This document shows, one piece after another, positions 22,900 to 29,001 of a stretch of DNA of 29,001 nucleotides. The stretch comes from JANYCO01 sp031416415. GTDB lineage: Bacteria > Bacteroidota > Bacteroidia > Cytophagales > Cytophagaceae. Below the pieces are notes generated by a model, which did no database searches, was not told where the DNA came from, and worked only from the letters and a program-made list of their open reading frames with translations. A program made the position numbers and the translations under genes. Numbering within the stretch: the first letter of the stretch is position 1; each line of letters opens with the position of its first letter. Location: positions 1 through 29,001 of the forward strand of contig JANOTP010000047.1 of assembly GCA_031416415.1 (NCBI GenBank), in the 5' to 3' direction.

Positions 22900-24447
22900 C
22901 TATTTTTTATTGATCTCAATCACCATCAAAACCGCAGCCTCTTCAGCATCTAATTCACTTATAGAAATTGTCTCTCCATCTTTAAATTTTACGTCTTTCA
23001 AAAGTACGTCTGACAAGGCAGCTTTCAGCATTGACTCGTATGAACCTCCCGTATTTTTATTTGCTTGATCGTTTACATTTTTAAAATCCAATGGTTTTTT
23101 AGAAACCACTATTGCCATAAAATCTTTAGAACCTTTATCATCCAATTTCATAGAATAATCTTTGGGAAAAAGTCTTGTCCCTATAATACCACAAAAAGCA
23201 GAGTGCTTAGCTGTATATGGAAAAAGTACATAACTAGTACCATCCGTTTCCTGTCCGAATACATAGGTATAACATTCTGCTTCATTTTTAACTTCAATTT
23301 TAAATTTTGTGCCTTTAGATAATACAGGTGTTTCAAAAATAGTTCCTGATTTTTTTGAAAGTACTATATAGTCTTTCGTAGTATTATCAACCAATCCAAA
23401 AGCAACTTTTATTTTTTTCTTATCTTCTGGTTTTCTACTTGCTAGTGGATACAAGCCATAGGCCTCATTTGTGAATTTTTCAAAATGATCATAAGGCATC
23501 CAAAACAATCCATTGTCACCAAAATCTTCGCCCCAACTATTCATGATCTGAAAAGAACCGCCATCTTTATTATCATCGTATCCAATTACACACAAGGCAT
23601 GTCCGCCAAAATTATCTTTATCGTTGTAATCACTTCTGTTTGGCACCCATGAAGCTTTCCCATTCATATCGTCAAATGTTCCACCTACAGACATTCCAAT
23701 CACCACAGGAGCTCCTTGCGCTAGATTTTGTTTTATAGCTTGCATATCTAATTCATAATTATCATCGTCCTTTGTAAGACGATTGTAACCACGCATTGTA
23801 TATTTTTGCGCATCCGCTTTTTGTGCGTCGGTAGGCTTTCTATCACAATGTTCTGCATCATACGGAAATTCATTAAACGATAAAGCACCAACATTCATCA
23901 TATTTTTCATTGCATCCACCACATAGGAACCATTACAATCTTCAGAACCGATTTGGTTGTATAAAAAAGAAGGACTAAATCTTACCGAATTGGGATCTTG
24001 TCCCGTCGCAGCAGCTTCGAGAATAGTTCTGGCAGCATAGGCACTTGCCCAACCTACACAAGAGCCTTGTTGACCTTGGCTTAATCTTTTAGGGGCGTAT
24101 TTTTCGAGTGAAATTTGAGAAGGGAGTGAATTACGATCATAAGCTAAAGGTTCAAAAACTTCAGCCTGATCAAAAACTTCCTGTTTCATATCACAACCGT
24201 AGCTGTTTTTATTATTGCTTGAATTATCACTATTGACCCCATCATTGCTACCACCAAAAACGAAGTAAAGAATGGCGGCTAAAATTAATACTACGATAGT
24301 AGTTTTTGGCCATTTTCTAAAAGCGATAAATAAAAATCCTAGGATAGCCAACCATCCCATTCCGCCGCCGCCGCCAGATGATCCACCACCACTGTTACCA
24401 GAACCGCGAGAATCATTGTTCTCGTCTTCTTCCATTCTTACAGGCAT
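22900..24447 (-). CDS. Membrane-anchored papain-like (C1) cysteine peptidase with DUF4384-like C-terminus
   Basis: 515 residues. After a short acidic N-terminus comes a Gly/Ser-rich stretch (about 13-30), then two closely spaced hydrophobic helices (about 30-43 and 49-66) split by RKWPKTT, so the protein is a membrane protein without a cleaved signal. The papain-like domain spans about 95-335. C130 in QGSCVGWASAYAA, H283 in GGHALCVIGYDD and N303 in IMNSWGEDFGDNGLFW form the catalytic set, and Q127 would be the oxyanion residue. Residues about 345-455 resemble DUF4384 (KFKIEVKNEAECYTYVF followed by LFP and SMKLDD blocks), a beta domain often attached to bacterial peptidases and kinases. The orientation of the peptidase is uncertain: with two helices it may face the same side as the N-terminus. 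Downstream and upstream gaps isolate it. Substrate unknown. Confidence 0.88.
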   Translation of the reverse strand: MPVRMEEDENNDSRGSGNSGGGSSGGGGGMGWLAILGFLFIAFRKWPKTTIVVLILAAILYFVFGGSNDGVNSDNSSNNKNSYGCDMKQEVFDQAEVFEPLAYDRNSLPSQISLEKYAPKRLSQGQQGSCVGWASAYAARTILEAAATGQDPNSVRFSPSFLYNQIGSEDCNGSYVVDAMKNMMNVGALSFNEFPYDAEHCDRKPTDAQKADAQKYTMRGYNRLTKDDDNYELDMQAIKQNLAQGAPVVIGMSVGGTFDDMNGKASWVPNRSDYNDKDNFGGHALCVIGYDDNKDGGSFQIMNSWGEDFGDNGLFWMPYDHFEKFTNEAYGLYPLASRKPEDKKKIKVAFGLVDNTTKDYIVLSKKSGTIFETPVLSKGTKFKIEVKNEAECYTYVFGQETDGTSYVLFPYTAKHSAFCGIIGTRLFPKDYSMKLDDKGSKDFMAIVVSKKPLDFKNVNDQANKNTGGSYESMLKAALSDVLLKDVKFKDGETISISELDAEEAAVLMVIEINKK

Positions 24448-24570
24448 AAAATTAAGTTTTTAAAGGGTTTCAAAAAATAAGGTATTTTTACAAAACAACT
24501 ATACGGAGAATCTATGTGTTAGGTTATTAGTAGAACGAAAAATAGAAAAACTAAGTTCAATGCAATTATT

Positions 24571-24619
24571 TGCGCCCTTGTTGGAGCTTTTCTCCAACAA
24601 GTGTTTCTTCGAAGCACTA
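24571..24619 (-). repeat. REP-like hairpin element, copy 1 (inverted relative to copy 2)
   Basis: The core is a 10-bp perfect stem CTTGTTGGAG / CTCCAACAAG (24577-24586 with 24592-24601) and a 5-nt loop. The 49-nt unit is the reverse complement of 24814-24862 at 44 of 49 positions by hand count, identical over the whole 25-nt hairpin. At the foot (minus strand) it has GAAG where copy 2 has GTAG. Confidence 0.8.
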
Positions 24620-24813
24620 CTCTAATTTTATACTCAATTCGTTTTTTATAACTACAAATTCCATATTTTTTGTACCTACTTTTCTATGAAATAGGAATTG
24701 ATGGTTTTGGCAAATTAACTCTATATTGGAGAATTAAGAATGTGGGATAAAGAATCTATTAAAGTAAAGTCGATATATTTTTATAGGGATTAAAGTTGTT
24801 AATAGAATTACTT

Positions 24814-24862
24814 TAGTGCTGCGTAGAAAAGCTTGTTGGAGAAAAGCTCCAACAAGGGCTCA
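24814..24862 (+). repeat. REP-like hairpin element, copy 2 with GTAG foot
   Basis: GTAG (24823-24826), five bases, then the 10-bp stem 24832-24841 with 24847-24856 and loop AAAAG. It is the inverted partner of 24571-24619; together they bound a 194-bp spacer with no reading frame. No target-site duplication is seen outside the pair. Confidence 0.8.
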
Positions 24863-24885
24863 AAAAGAAGGAATAGGAGCGCTTC

Positions 24886-24958
24886 GTAGTTAACGGCTCA
24901 GAGTCCCCTTCTTGCTATTGAGGATAATTTTGAAAGTAATTTGCGGGAGACTCTGAGC
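24886..24958 (+). repeat. Hairpin element 3 with GTAG foot
   Basis: GTAG (24886-24889) preceded by GCTTC, six bases, then GCTCAGAGTC (24896-24905) pairing with GACTCTGAGC (24949-24958). Three more G-C pairs continue after a one-base bulge (24906-24908 with 24945-24947). The loop is 36 nt. The hairpin sequence differs from copies 1 and 2, but the CGTAG foot is shared. Confidence 0.65.
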
Positions 24959-25023
24959 GGACATAAGTAGAATAAAAAATAGAACTAAAGATTTAAAAAC
25001 CAAACTCGCCTTTGTTTGTATCC

Positions 25024-25052
25024 GTAGCCTCATTTTGTGTTTCCACAAAATG
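25024..25052 (+). repeat. Hairpin element 4 with GTAG foot
   Basis: GTAG (25024-25027), three bases, then a 9-bp perfect stem CATTTTGTG (25031-25039) with CACAAAATG (25044-25052) and a 4-nt loop. It has no T-run on either side, so a terminator is unlikely. Confidence 0.55.
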
Positions 25053-25172
25053 CTCTCACTCTGCAACACCGCTACATGACGAATTAATTAATTATAGTCT
25101 ATTGCTTTTTTGTAGTAATGTTTCGTATAAAAAATATTTGTAGACAAAACTATTGGCTTAGCAAAAAATAAA

Positions 25173-25206
25173 AAAGGGAATGATGTGTTACACAATCATT
25201 CCCTTT
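25173..25206 (-). terminator. Intrinsic terminator after lepA
   Basis: AAAGGGAATGAT (25173-25184) pairs perfectly with ATCATTCCCTTT (25195-25206); the loop can form an extra GTG/CAC helix past one bulged base. On the minus strand it is followed by TTTATTTTTT. It begins 25 bp past the lepA stop codon. Confidence 0.92.
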
Positions 25207-25230
25207 GATCTATTAAGTTTATAGTAACTT

Positions 25231-27018
25231 CTAATCCAGTTTCAATACAGCCATAAATGCTTCTTGAGGAATCTCAACATTCCCTACTTGACGCATTCGT
25301 TTTTTACCTTTTTTCTGTTTCTCAATTAATTTTCTTTTACGCGATATATCACCACCATAACATTTTGCCAATACATCTTTACGCATCGCACTTAACGTTT
25401 CACGAGAGATAATTTTCGCACCAATAGCAGCTTGTATAGCGATTTCAAATTGTTGTCTCGGAATAAGCTCTCTTAATTTTTCACACAATTTTTTACCCCA
25501 CTCATACGATTTATCGCGGTGAACAATAGCAGATAGTGCATCTACCTTTTCACCATTCAAAAGAATATCCAACTTCACCATATTTGATTGACGATAACCG
25601 ATCAATTCATAATCTAAAGAAGCATAGCCACGTGAAATAGATTTTAATTTGTCAAAGAAATCAAATACCATTTCAGAAAGTGGCATTTCAAAATTCATCT
25701 CTACACGATCAGCGGTTAGATAGGTTTGACTTTTCAGCATACCTCGCTTATCCATACAAAGATTCATAATAGAACCTATGTAATCTGATTTAGTAATTAT
25801 TTGTGCTTTAATATAAGGTTCTTCAATAGTCGATATTTTAGAAGGGTCTAGCATTTCCGCAGGAGCATTCACAATATGTTTTTCTCCTTTTGTATCAAAT
25901 ACCCAAAATTGTACAGAAGGTACAGTGGTGATAACCGTTTGATCAAATTCTCTTTCCAATCTTTCTTGTACAATCTCCATGTGCAGCATTCCTAAGAAAC
26001 CACAACGAAATCCAAATCCTAATGCTGCAGAAGTTTCTAACTCCCATACTAATGAGGCATCGTTGAGTTGTAATTTTTCCATCGCATCGCGCAAGTCTTC
26101 AAAATCGGAAGTATCGACAGGGTATACACCAGCGAATACCATTGGTTTCACTTCCGTAAAACCTTTAATAATTGTAGTACAAGGATTCACTACATGTGTA
26201 ATGGTATCCCCTACTTTAACTTCTTTAGCAGTTTTAATTCCTGAAATCAGATAGCCAACATCACCTGCCTCTACTTGATCACGGGGCTCTTTGCCTAAAC
26301 GAAGAATTCCGATTTCATCTGCAAAATATTCTTTTCCTGTGGCAACAAATTTTACTTTATCACCTTTTTTAACAATACCATTATAACAACGGAAGATTAC
26401 TTCAATTCCTCTAAATGAATTGAAAACAGAATCAAAAATCAAGGCTTGTAATGGAGCATTGCGATCTCCTTTAGGAGCAGGTATTCTATTTATAATAGCT
26501 TCTAAAACTAAGTCTACGCCAGCGCCAGTTTTGCCAGAAGCTGAAATAATACCATCACGATCGCATCCTAACAGGTCGACCATTTGATCCTTTATCTCTT
26601 CTGGCATTGCGCCTGGTAAATCTATTTTATTTAAGACTGGAATAATTTCAAGATTATTCTCTAAGGCCAAATATAAATTTGAAATAGTTTGTGCTTGTAT
26701 TCCTTGTGCGGCATCTACCAACAATAAAACACCTTCACAAGCGGCAATTGAACGAGATACTTCATAAGAAAAATCTACGTGTCCAGGAGTATCTATTAGG
26801 TTTAGTACATACTTCTTGCCGTTTAAAACATAATCCATTTGAATGGCATGACTCTTTATCGTAATACCTCTTTCTCTTTCCAGATCCATATTGTCTAGCA
26901 CCTGAGCTTCCATCTCACGGTTCGAAACCGTTTTGGTAAACTCCAGCAATCGATCTGCCAAAGTACTTTTACCATGATCAATATGAGCTATAATGCAGAA
27001 ATTACGTATATTTTCCAT
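25231..27018 (-). CDS. lepA: Elongation factor 4 (LepA), translational GTPase
   Basis: Ribosome-bound GTPase linked to back-translocation and 30S subunit maturation. Length 595 is the usual size. G1 AHIDHGKST lies at residues 11-19, the switch I RGITI near 50, DTPGH near 77 and NKIDLPGA near 129. The LepA-only C-terminus is recognisable: GYASLDYELIGYRQSNMVKLD near 480-500 and KCYGGDISRKRKLIEKQKKGK near 550-570, ending in FMAVLKLD. The start at 27018 gives the standard MENIRNFCIIAHIDHGK opening. Divergent from the L,D-transpeptidase gene, with a 169 bp shared regulatory gap. Transcribed alone, ending at a strong terminator. Confidence 0.98.
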   Translation of the reverse strand: MENIRNFCIIAHIDHGKSTLADRLLEFTKTVSNREMEAQVLDNMDLERERGITIKSHAIQMDYVLNGKKYVLNLIDTPGHVDFSYEVSRSIAACEGVLLLVDAAQGIQAQTISNLYLALENNLEIIPVLNKIDLPGAMPEEIKDQMVDLLGCDRDGIISASGKTGAGVDLVLEAIINRIPAPKGDRNAPLQALIFDSVFNSFRGIEVIFRCYNGIVKKGDKVKFVATGKEYFADEIGILRLGKEPRDQVEAGDVGYLISGIKTAKEVKVGDTITHVVNPCTTIIKGFTEVKPMVFAGVYPVDTSDFEDLRDAMEKLQLNDASLVWELETSAALGFGFRCGFLGMLHMEIVQERLEREFDQTVITTVPSVQFWVFDTKGEKHIVNAPAEMLDPSKISTIEEPYIKAQIITKSDYIGSIMNLCMDKRGMLKSQTYLTADRVEMNFEMPLSEMVFDFFDKLKSISRGYASLDYELIGYRQSNMVKLDILLNGEKVDALSAIVHRDKSYEWGKKLCEKLRELIPRQQFEIAIQAAIGAKIISRETLSAMRKDVLAKCYGGDISRKRKLIEKQKKGKKRMRQVGNVEIPQEAFMAVLKLD

Positions 27019-27114
27019 TCTTAAACATTGATTTACATGTATTTTAGGTTATTGGAATATAACTTAAATTAACCAATCCAATAATAAATGCCCTAAAATC
27101 CATTTGTTAGATTA

Positions 27115-27122
27115 CAAATTTA
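27115..27122 (-). promoter_or_regulatory. Possible -7 box for lepA
   Basis: Minus-strand TAAATTTG fits TAnnTTTG, about 97 bp before the lepA start codon. There is no TTG at the expected upstream distance, so support is partial. Confidence 0.35.
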
Positions 27123-27129
27123 ACAATAA

Positions 27130-27158
27130 TTGCCGTTATTCCGTGTAGAATAAATTTG
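27130..27158 (+). promoter_or_regulatory. Bacteroidota-type promoter for the L,D-transpeptidase gene
   Basis: TTG (27130-27132), 18-nt spacer, then TAAATTTG (27151-27158), a full match to the TTG-N19-TAnnTTTG pattern. The expected transcript start leaves about 24 nt before the ATG at 27188. Confidence 0.65.
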
Positions 27159-27187
27159 ATTTGGCTTAAATAACCCCGTCTAGCTAT

Positions 27188-27730
27188 ATGAGCGTTTTCA
27201 ATAAAAATAACATATTGAAAGTAAGTATATTAACAGTTACAATAGGAATGATTTTCGTTTTTTATAACTGGAATTACTCTTTAGAAACTCCATTGCCCAA
27301 AAATACAGAAGTTGATAAAATCATAGTTATAAAAAGCAAACGTATACTTCAATTATGGAACAAAAATAAATTAGTAAAAACGTATAAAGTTGTTCTCGGA
27401 CTACAGCCTCTAGGACATAAAGAATTTGAGGGCGATAGACGAACACCAGAAGGAATCTATTTTATAAATGGAAAAAATCCTACCAGTGATTATTATAAAA
27501 ATTTAGGTATTTCTTATCCTAATACTAAAGACAGGGAGCATGCAAAAAAAATGGGAAAGTCTACAGGAGGTGATGTAAAAATTCACGGTATGCGAAACGA
27601 TATGACGTGGTGGGGAAAATGTCACCGCTTCAAAGATTGGACGCATGGATGTATTGCAGTAACCAATTTTGAAATGGAAGAAATTTATTCTGTTGTAAAA
27701 ATGAAGACTGTAATAGAAATAAAAAAGTAG
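27188..27730 (+). CDS. L,D-transpeptidase (YkuD family), membrane-anchored or exported
   Basis: 180 residues. An N-terminal hydrophobic segment (about 12-28, ILKVSILTVTIGMIFVFYNW) serves as signal anchor or signal peptide, so the domain faces the periplasm. The YkuD domain includes VIKSKRILQLWNKNKLVKTY near 50-68, GDRRTPEGIYFING near 95, H133 in KIHGMRND, and the catalytic cysteine C155 in THGCIAVTNFEM. The family forms 3-3 peptidoglycan crosslinks or attaches proteins to peptidoglycan; some members instead hydrolyse or exchange D-amino acids. The common SxGCIRMxN signature reads THGCIAVTN here, a normal variant. No LysM or other binding domain is present. Divergent from lepA, convergent with the glutathione peroxidase gene 28 bp away. 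Exact reaction not predictable. Confidence 0.92.
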   Translation: MSVFNKNNILKVSILTVTIGMIFVFYNWNYSLETPLPKNTEVDKIIVIKSKRILQLWNKNKLVKTYKVVLGLQPLGHKEFEGDRRTPEGIYFINGKNPTSDYYKNLGISYPNTKDREHAKKMGKSTGGDVKIHGMRNDMTWWGKCHRFKDWTHGCIAVTNFEMEEIYSVVKMKTVIEIKK

Positions 27731-27758
27731 AATGCTATTGCATGCTTCTCTTAAAAAT

Positions 27759-28322
27759 CTATTTCAATACCTCTGTTATTTCTTTCCCTAGAGGAGAAAC
27801 TGCAGAACCATAAAATCCTTTCAACATTCCTGTTTCGTCAATTATATATTTACAAAAATTCCATACGGGTTCTTGCTTATTCCAACCATTTTGACGTTCA
27901 TTTGTCAACCACTGAAATACTTCTTCTTGATTAGGGCTTAAAACAGACTGTTTTTTAAATAGCGGAAAAGTAACACCATAATTCATTCGACAAAATTGTT
28001 CTATCTCTTTATCAGATCCTGGCTCTTGGTCTCTAAAATCATTTGCAGGGAAACCCAGCACTACTAGTTTGTCTTTATTTTCTTGATATAGTTTTTCCAA
28101 CTCATCGTACTGCCCAGTAAAACCACAATTGGAAGCAACATTTACAACTATTATTTTCTTGCCTTTATAATCATTCATTGAAACTTCTTTTCCATTATTA
28201 GCTATAGCACGTAATCCATGAAATGGTACTATAGATTTCTTATTTTCAAAATTTTCAAGAATTTTCCCTTTGACATCACTCCTCTTTTTAAAAAAAAGAA
28301 TTAAGGGGTATATTAGTTTCAT
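27759..28322 (-). CDS. Glutathione peroxidase-family thiol peroxidase
   Basis: Reduces hydroperoxides, in bacteria usually with thioredoxin as donor. The peroxidatic Cys is in VASNCGFTGQYDEL, the Gln of the catalytic tetrad in DQEPGSD, and Trp and Asn in VWNFCKYII. The usual FPCNQF motif reads FPANDF, so the second cysteine often found there is lost; the Cys after WNF could act in its place (inference). I chose the start at 28322 (MKLIYPLILFFKK) because it has an A-rich leader (agacaaaaaata) and gives 187 residues, near family size. The frame is open to 28376 (205 residues), an alternative. The 10-residue hydrophobic start may be a weak membrane anchor. Lies alone, downstream of the amt terminator. 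Confidence 0.9.
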   Translation of the reverse strand: MKLIYPLILFFKKRSDVKGKILENFENKKSIVPFHGLRAIANNGKEVSMNDYKGKKIIVVNVASNCGFTGQYDELEKLYQENKDKLVVLGFPANDFRDQEPGSDKEIEQFCRMNYGVTFPLFKKQSVLSPNQEEVFQWLTNERQNGWNKQEPVWNFCKYIIDETGMLKGFYGSAVSPLGKEITEVLK

Positions 28323-28403
28323 TATTTTTTGTCTAGGAGATACCATTAGTATTTTATTTAGGGAAGCAAGATACAAGAATGTGTAGGCTTAAAAAAAATA
28401 AAA

Positions 28404-28455
28404 AATCTATATATTAAAAAAAGGGACCGAAGCCCCTTTTTTTAATATATAGATT
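28404..28455 (-). terminator. Long intrinsic terminator after the ammonium transporter gene
   Basis: A 22-bp perfect stem, 28404-28425 with 28434-28455, and an 8-nt loop ACCGAAGC. Each arm contains a 7-base A or T run next to a GGG/CCC core, so it can act in either direction. It starts about 11 bp past the amt stop codon and lies upstream of the peroxidase gene. Confidence 0.93.
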
Positions 28456-28466
28456 AAGAACGAAAA

Positions 28467-29001
28467 CTATTCTACACCACCCCAAGTAAGTTTCTCACCA
28501 TGTTGAGTAACGTCAAGACCAGCTTTTTCATCTTCTTCAGAAACACGAAGAGGAGAAATTAAGTTAGTAATGAATAACAATAAGAATGAACCACCTAAGG
28601 CAAAACTCACTACTATTAATAAAGCTAACATGTGTTTTCCAAATAATGGAGACGTTAAATTATAAAACAATCCTTCTTCAACTACAGCAGAGTTCACAGC
28701 AGCACAAGCAAATAAACCTGTAAGAACCATACCTGTGATTCCACCAATACCATGACAAGGGAATACATCAAGTGTATCGTCTATACCTGTTCTAGCTCTC
28801 CAAGTAACCATTAAATTACTTATAATAGAAGCAAACACACCTATGAAAATACTTACTGGAACAGTTACGTAACCAGCTGCAGGAGTTACCGCTACAAGAC
28901 CTACTACAACACCTATACAGAATCCCATTGCAGAGGGAGCTTTTCCTTTTACAGAATCAAAAAGAATCCAAGCCATACCAGCGGCAGCAGCAGCAGTATT
29001 C
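28467..29001 (-). CDS. amt: Ammonium transporter, C-terminal part (runs off the window edge)
   Basis: Amt/MEP/Rh family channel for ammonium uptake. Only the last 177 or so residues are present; the frame stays open to the right edge of the window, so the start lies outside. Recognised: AAAAAGMAWILFD, then membrane helices at FCIGVVVGLVAVTPAAGYV and IFIGVFASIISNLMV, and the DDTLDVFPCHGIGGITG segment with the pore histidine equivalent to AmtB H318. The last helix (MLALLIVVSFALGGSFLLLFI) is followed by a short cytoplasmic tail with RVSEEDEKAGLDVTQHGE, the usual Amt C-terminal region that contacts PII (GlnK). No glnK follows; a terminator does. A PII gene could lie to the right, outside the window. 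Confidence 0.95.
   Translation of the reverse strand, partial: NTAAAAAGMAWILFDSVKGKAPSAMGFCIGVVVGLVAVTPAAGYVTVPVSIFIGVFASIISNLMVTWRARTGIDDTLDVFPCHGIGGITGMVLTGLFACAAVNSAVVEEGLFYNLTSPLFGKHMLALLIVVSFALGGSFLLLFITNLISPLRVSEEDEKAGLDVTQHGEKLTWGGVE

Larger units (their letters stand above)
24448..25230. other. Gene-free 783 bp region with a cluster of hairpin repeats
   Basis: No reading frame of interest on either strand. It carries four separate hairpin elements (24571-24619, 24814-24862, 24886-24958, 25024-25052) and the lepA terminator at its right end. Base composition is less AT-rich around the hairpins than in the other intergenic gaps of this window. The left 100 bp should contain the promoter of the peptidase gene, but no clean consensus match is present (TATTTTTTG at 24479-24471 has a one-base longer gap than TAnnTTTG). 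Confidence 0.75.

Noticed and set aside
24360..24400. GC-rich trinucleotide run as a phase-variable microsatellite
   Set aside because: It encodes the Gly/Ser stretch of the peptidase in frame, with mixed codons; the pure repeat is too short to suggest slippage.
24571..24601. CTTGTTGGAG hairpin as a plain transcription terminator
   Set aside because: No T-run follows on either strand, it lies upstream and not downstream of the adjacent genes' ends, and an inverted copy exists nearby.
1..29001. Search for CRISPR arrays, tRNA or rRNA genes, integrase or transposase genes
   Set aside because: None seen: no regularly spaced direct repeats, no tRNA T-loop motifs with a fitting cloverleaf, and no recombinase reading frames.

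Overview
The window is a 29 kb piece of an AT-rich bacterial chromosome, almost certainly from the Bacteroidota. Supporting signs are a TPR / beta-propeller / regulatory-domain / OmpA envelope protein with PorE-like architecture, a small subunit of methylmalonyl-CoA mutase of the shortened Flavobacteria type, a TPR-CHAT secreted protein, a BglX lipoprotein, and promoters of the TTG-N18/20-TAnnTTTG kind. Ribosome binding sites are A-rich without strong Shine-Dalgarno cores. The order cannot be fixed from sequence alone; a Cytophagales- or Chitinophagales-like lineage is a guess. I find no phage, insertion sequence, CRISPR, tRNA or rRNA.

Layout. 90-3146 (+) is a single-chain methylmalonyl-CoA mutase in which a shrunken small subunit is fused to a complete large subunit. 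From 3197 to 27018 every gene lies on the minus strand. In order of position these are: a 1414-residue secreted TPR-CHAT protein; a small alpha/beta hydrolase; a GH3 beta-glucosidase lipoprotein; ComB-like phosphatase and GcvT (21 bp apart); RNase HII; the DabB/DabA inorganic-carbon uptake pair; a PorE-like OmpA protein; QueE; a Uma2-family nuclease-like protein; FolD; a membrane-anchored papain-like peptidase with a DUF4384-like tail; and LepA. The right end has a divergent L,D-transpeptidase (+), a glutathione peroxidase (-) and the C-terminal part of an ammonium transporter (-) that runs off the edge.

Regulatory layer. Strong intrinsic terminators follow bglX, the PorE-like gene, queE, lepA and amt, so most genes are short transcription units and not one large operon. 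The clear co-transcribed pairs are dabA-dabB (3 bp gap) and gcvT-comB. Good Bacteroidota-type promoters lie before bglX and before the L,D-transpeptidase.

Most unusual parts: (1) the fused mutase; (2) a gene-free 783 bp gap (24448-25230) with four hairpins, two of them 49-nt inverted copies of each other and three with a GTAG tetranucleotide at their foot, resembling REP/BIME elements mobilised by RAYT transposases; (3) DabAB, with the DabA zinc-site residues intact but the DabB proton-path residues altered; (4) two distinct cysteine-protease-fold envelope proteins, one CHAT and one papain-like, of unknown target. Most of the other genes are ordinary housekeeping genes (folate and glycine C1 metabolism, queuosine, translation, RNase HII, cell wall, nitrogen uptake).
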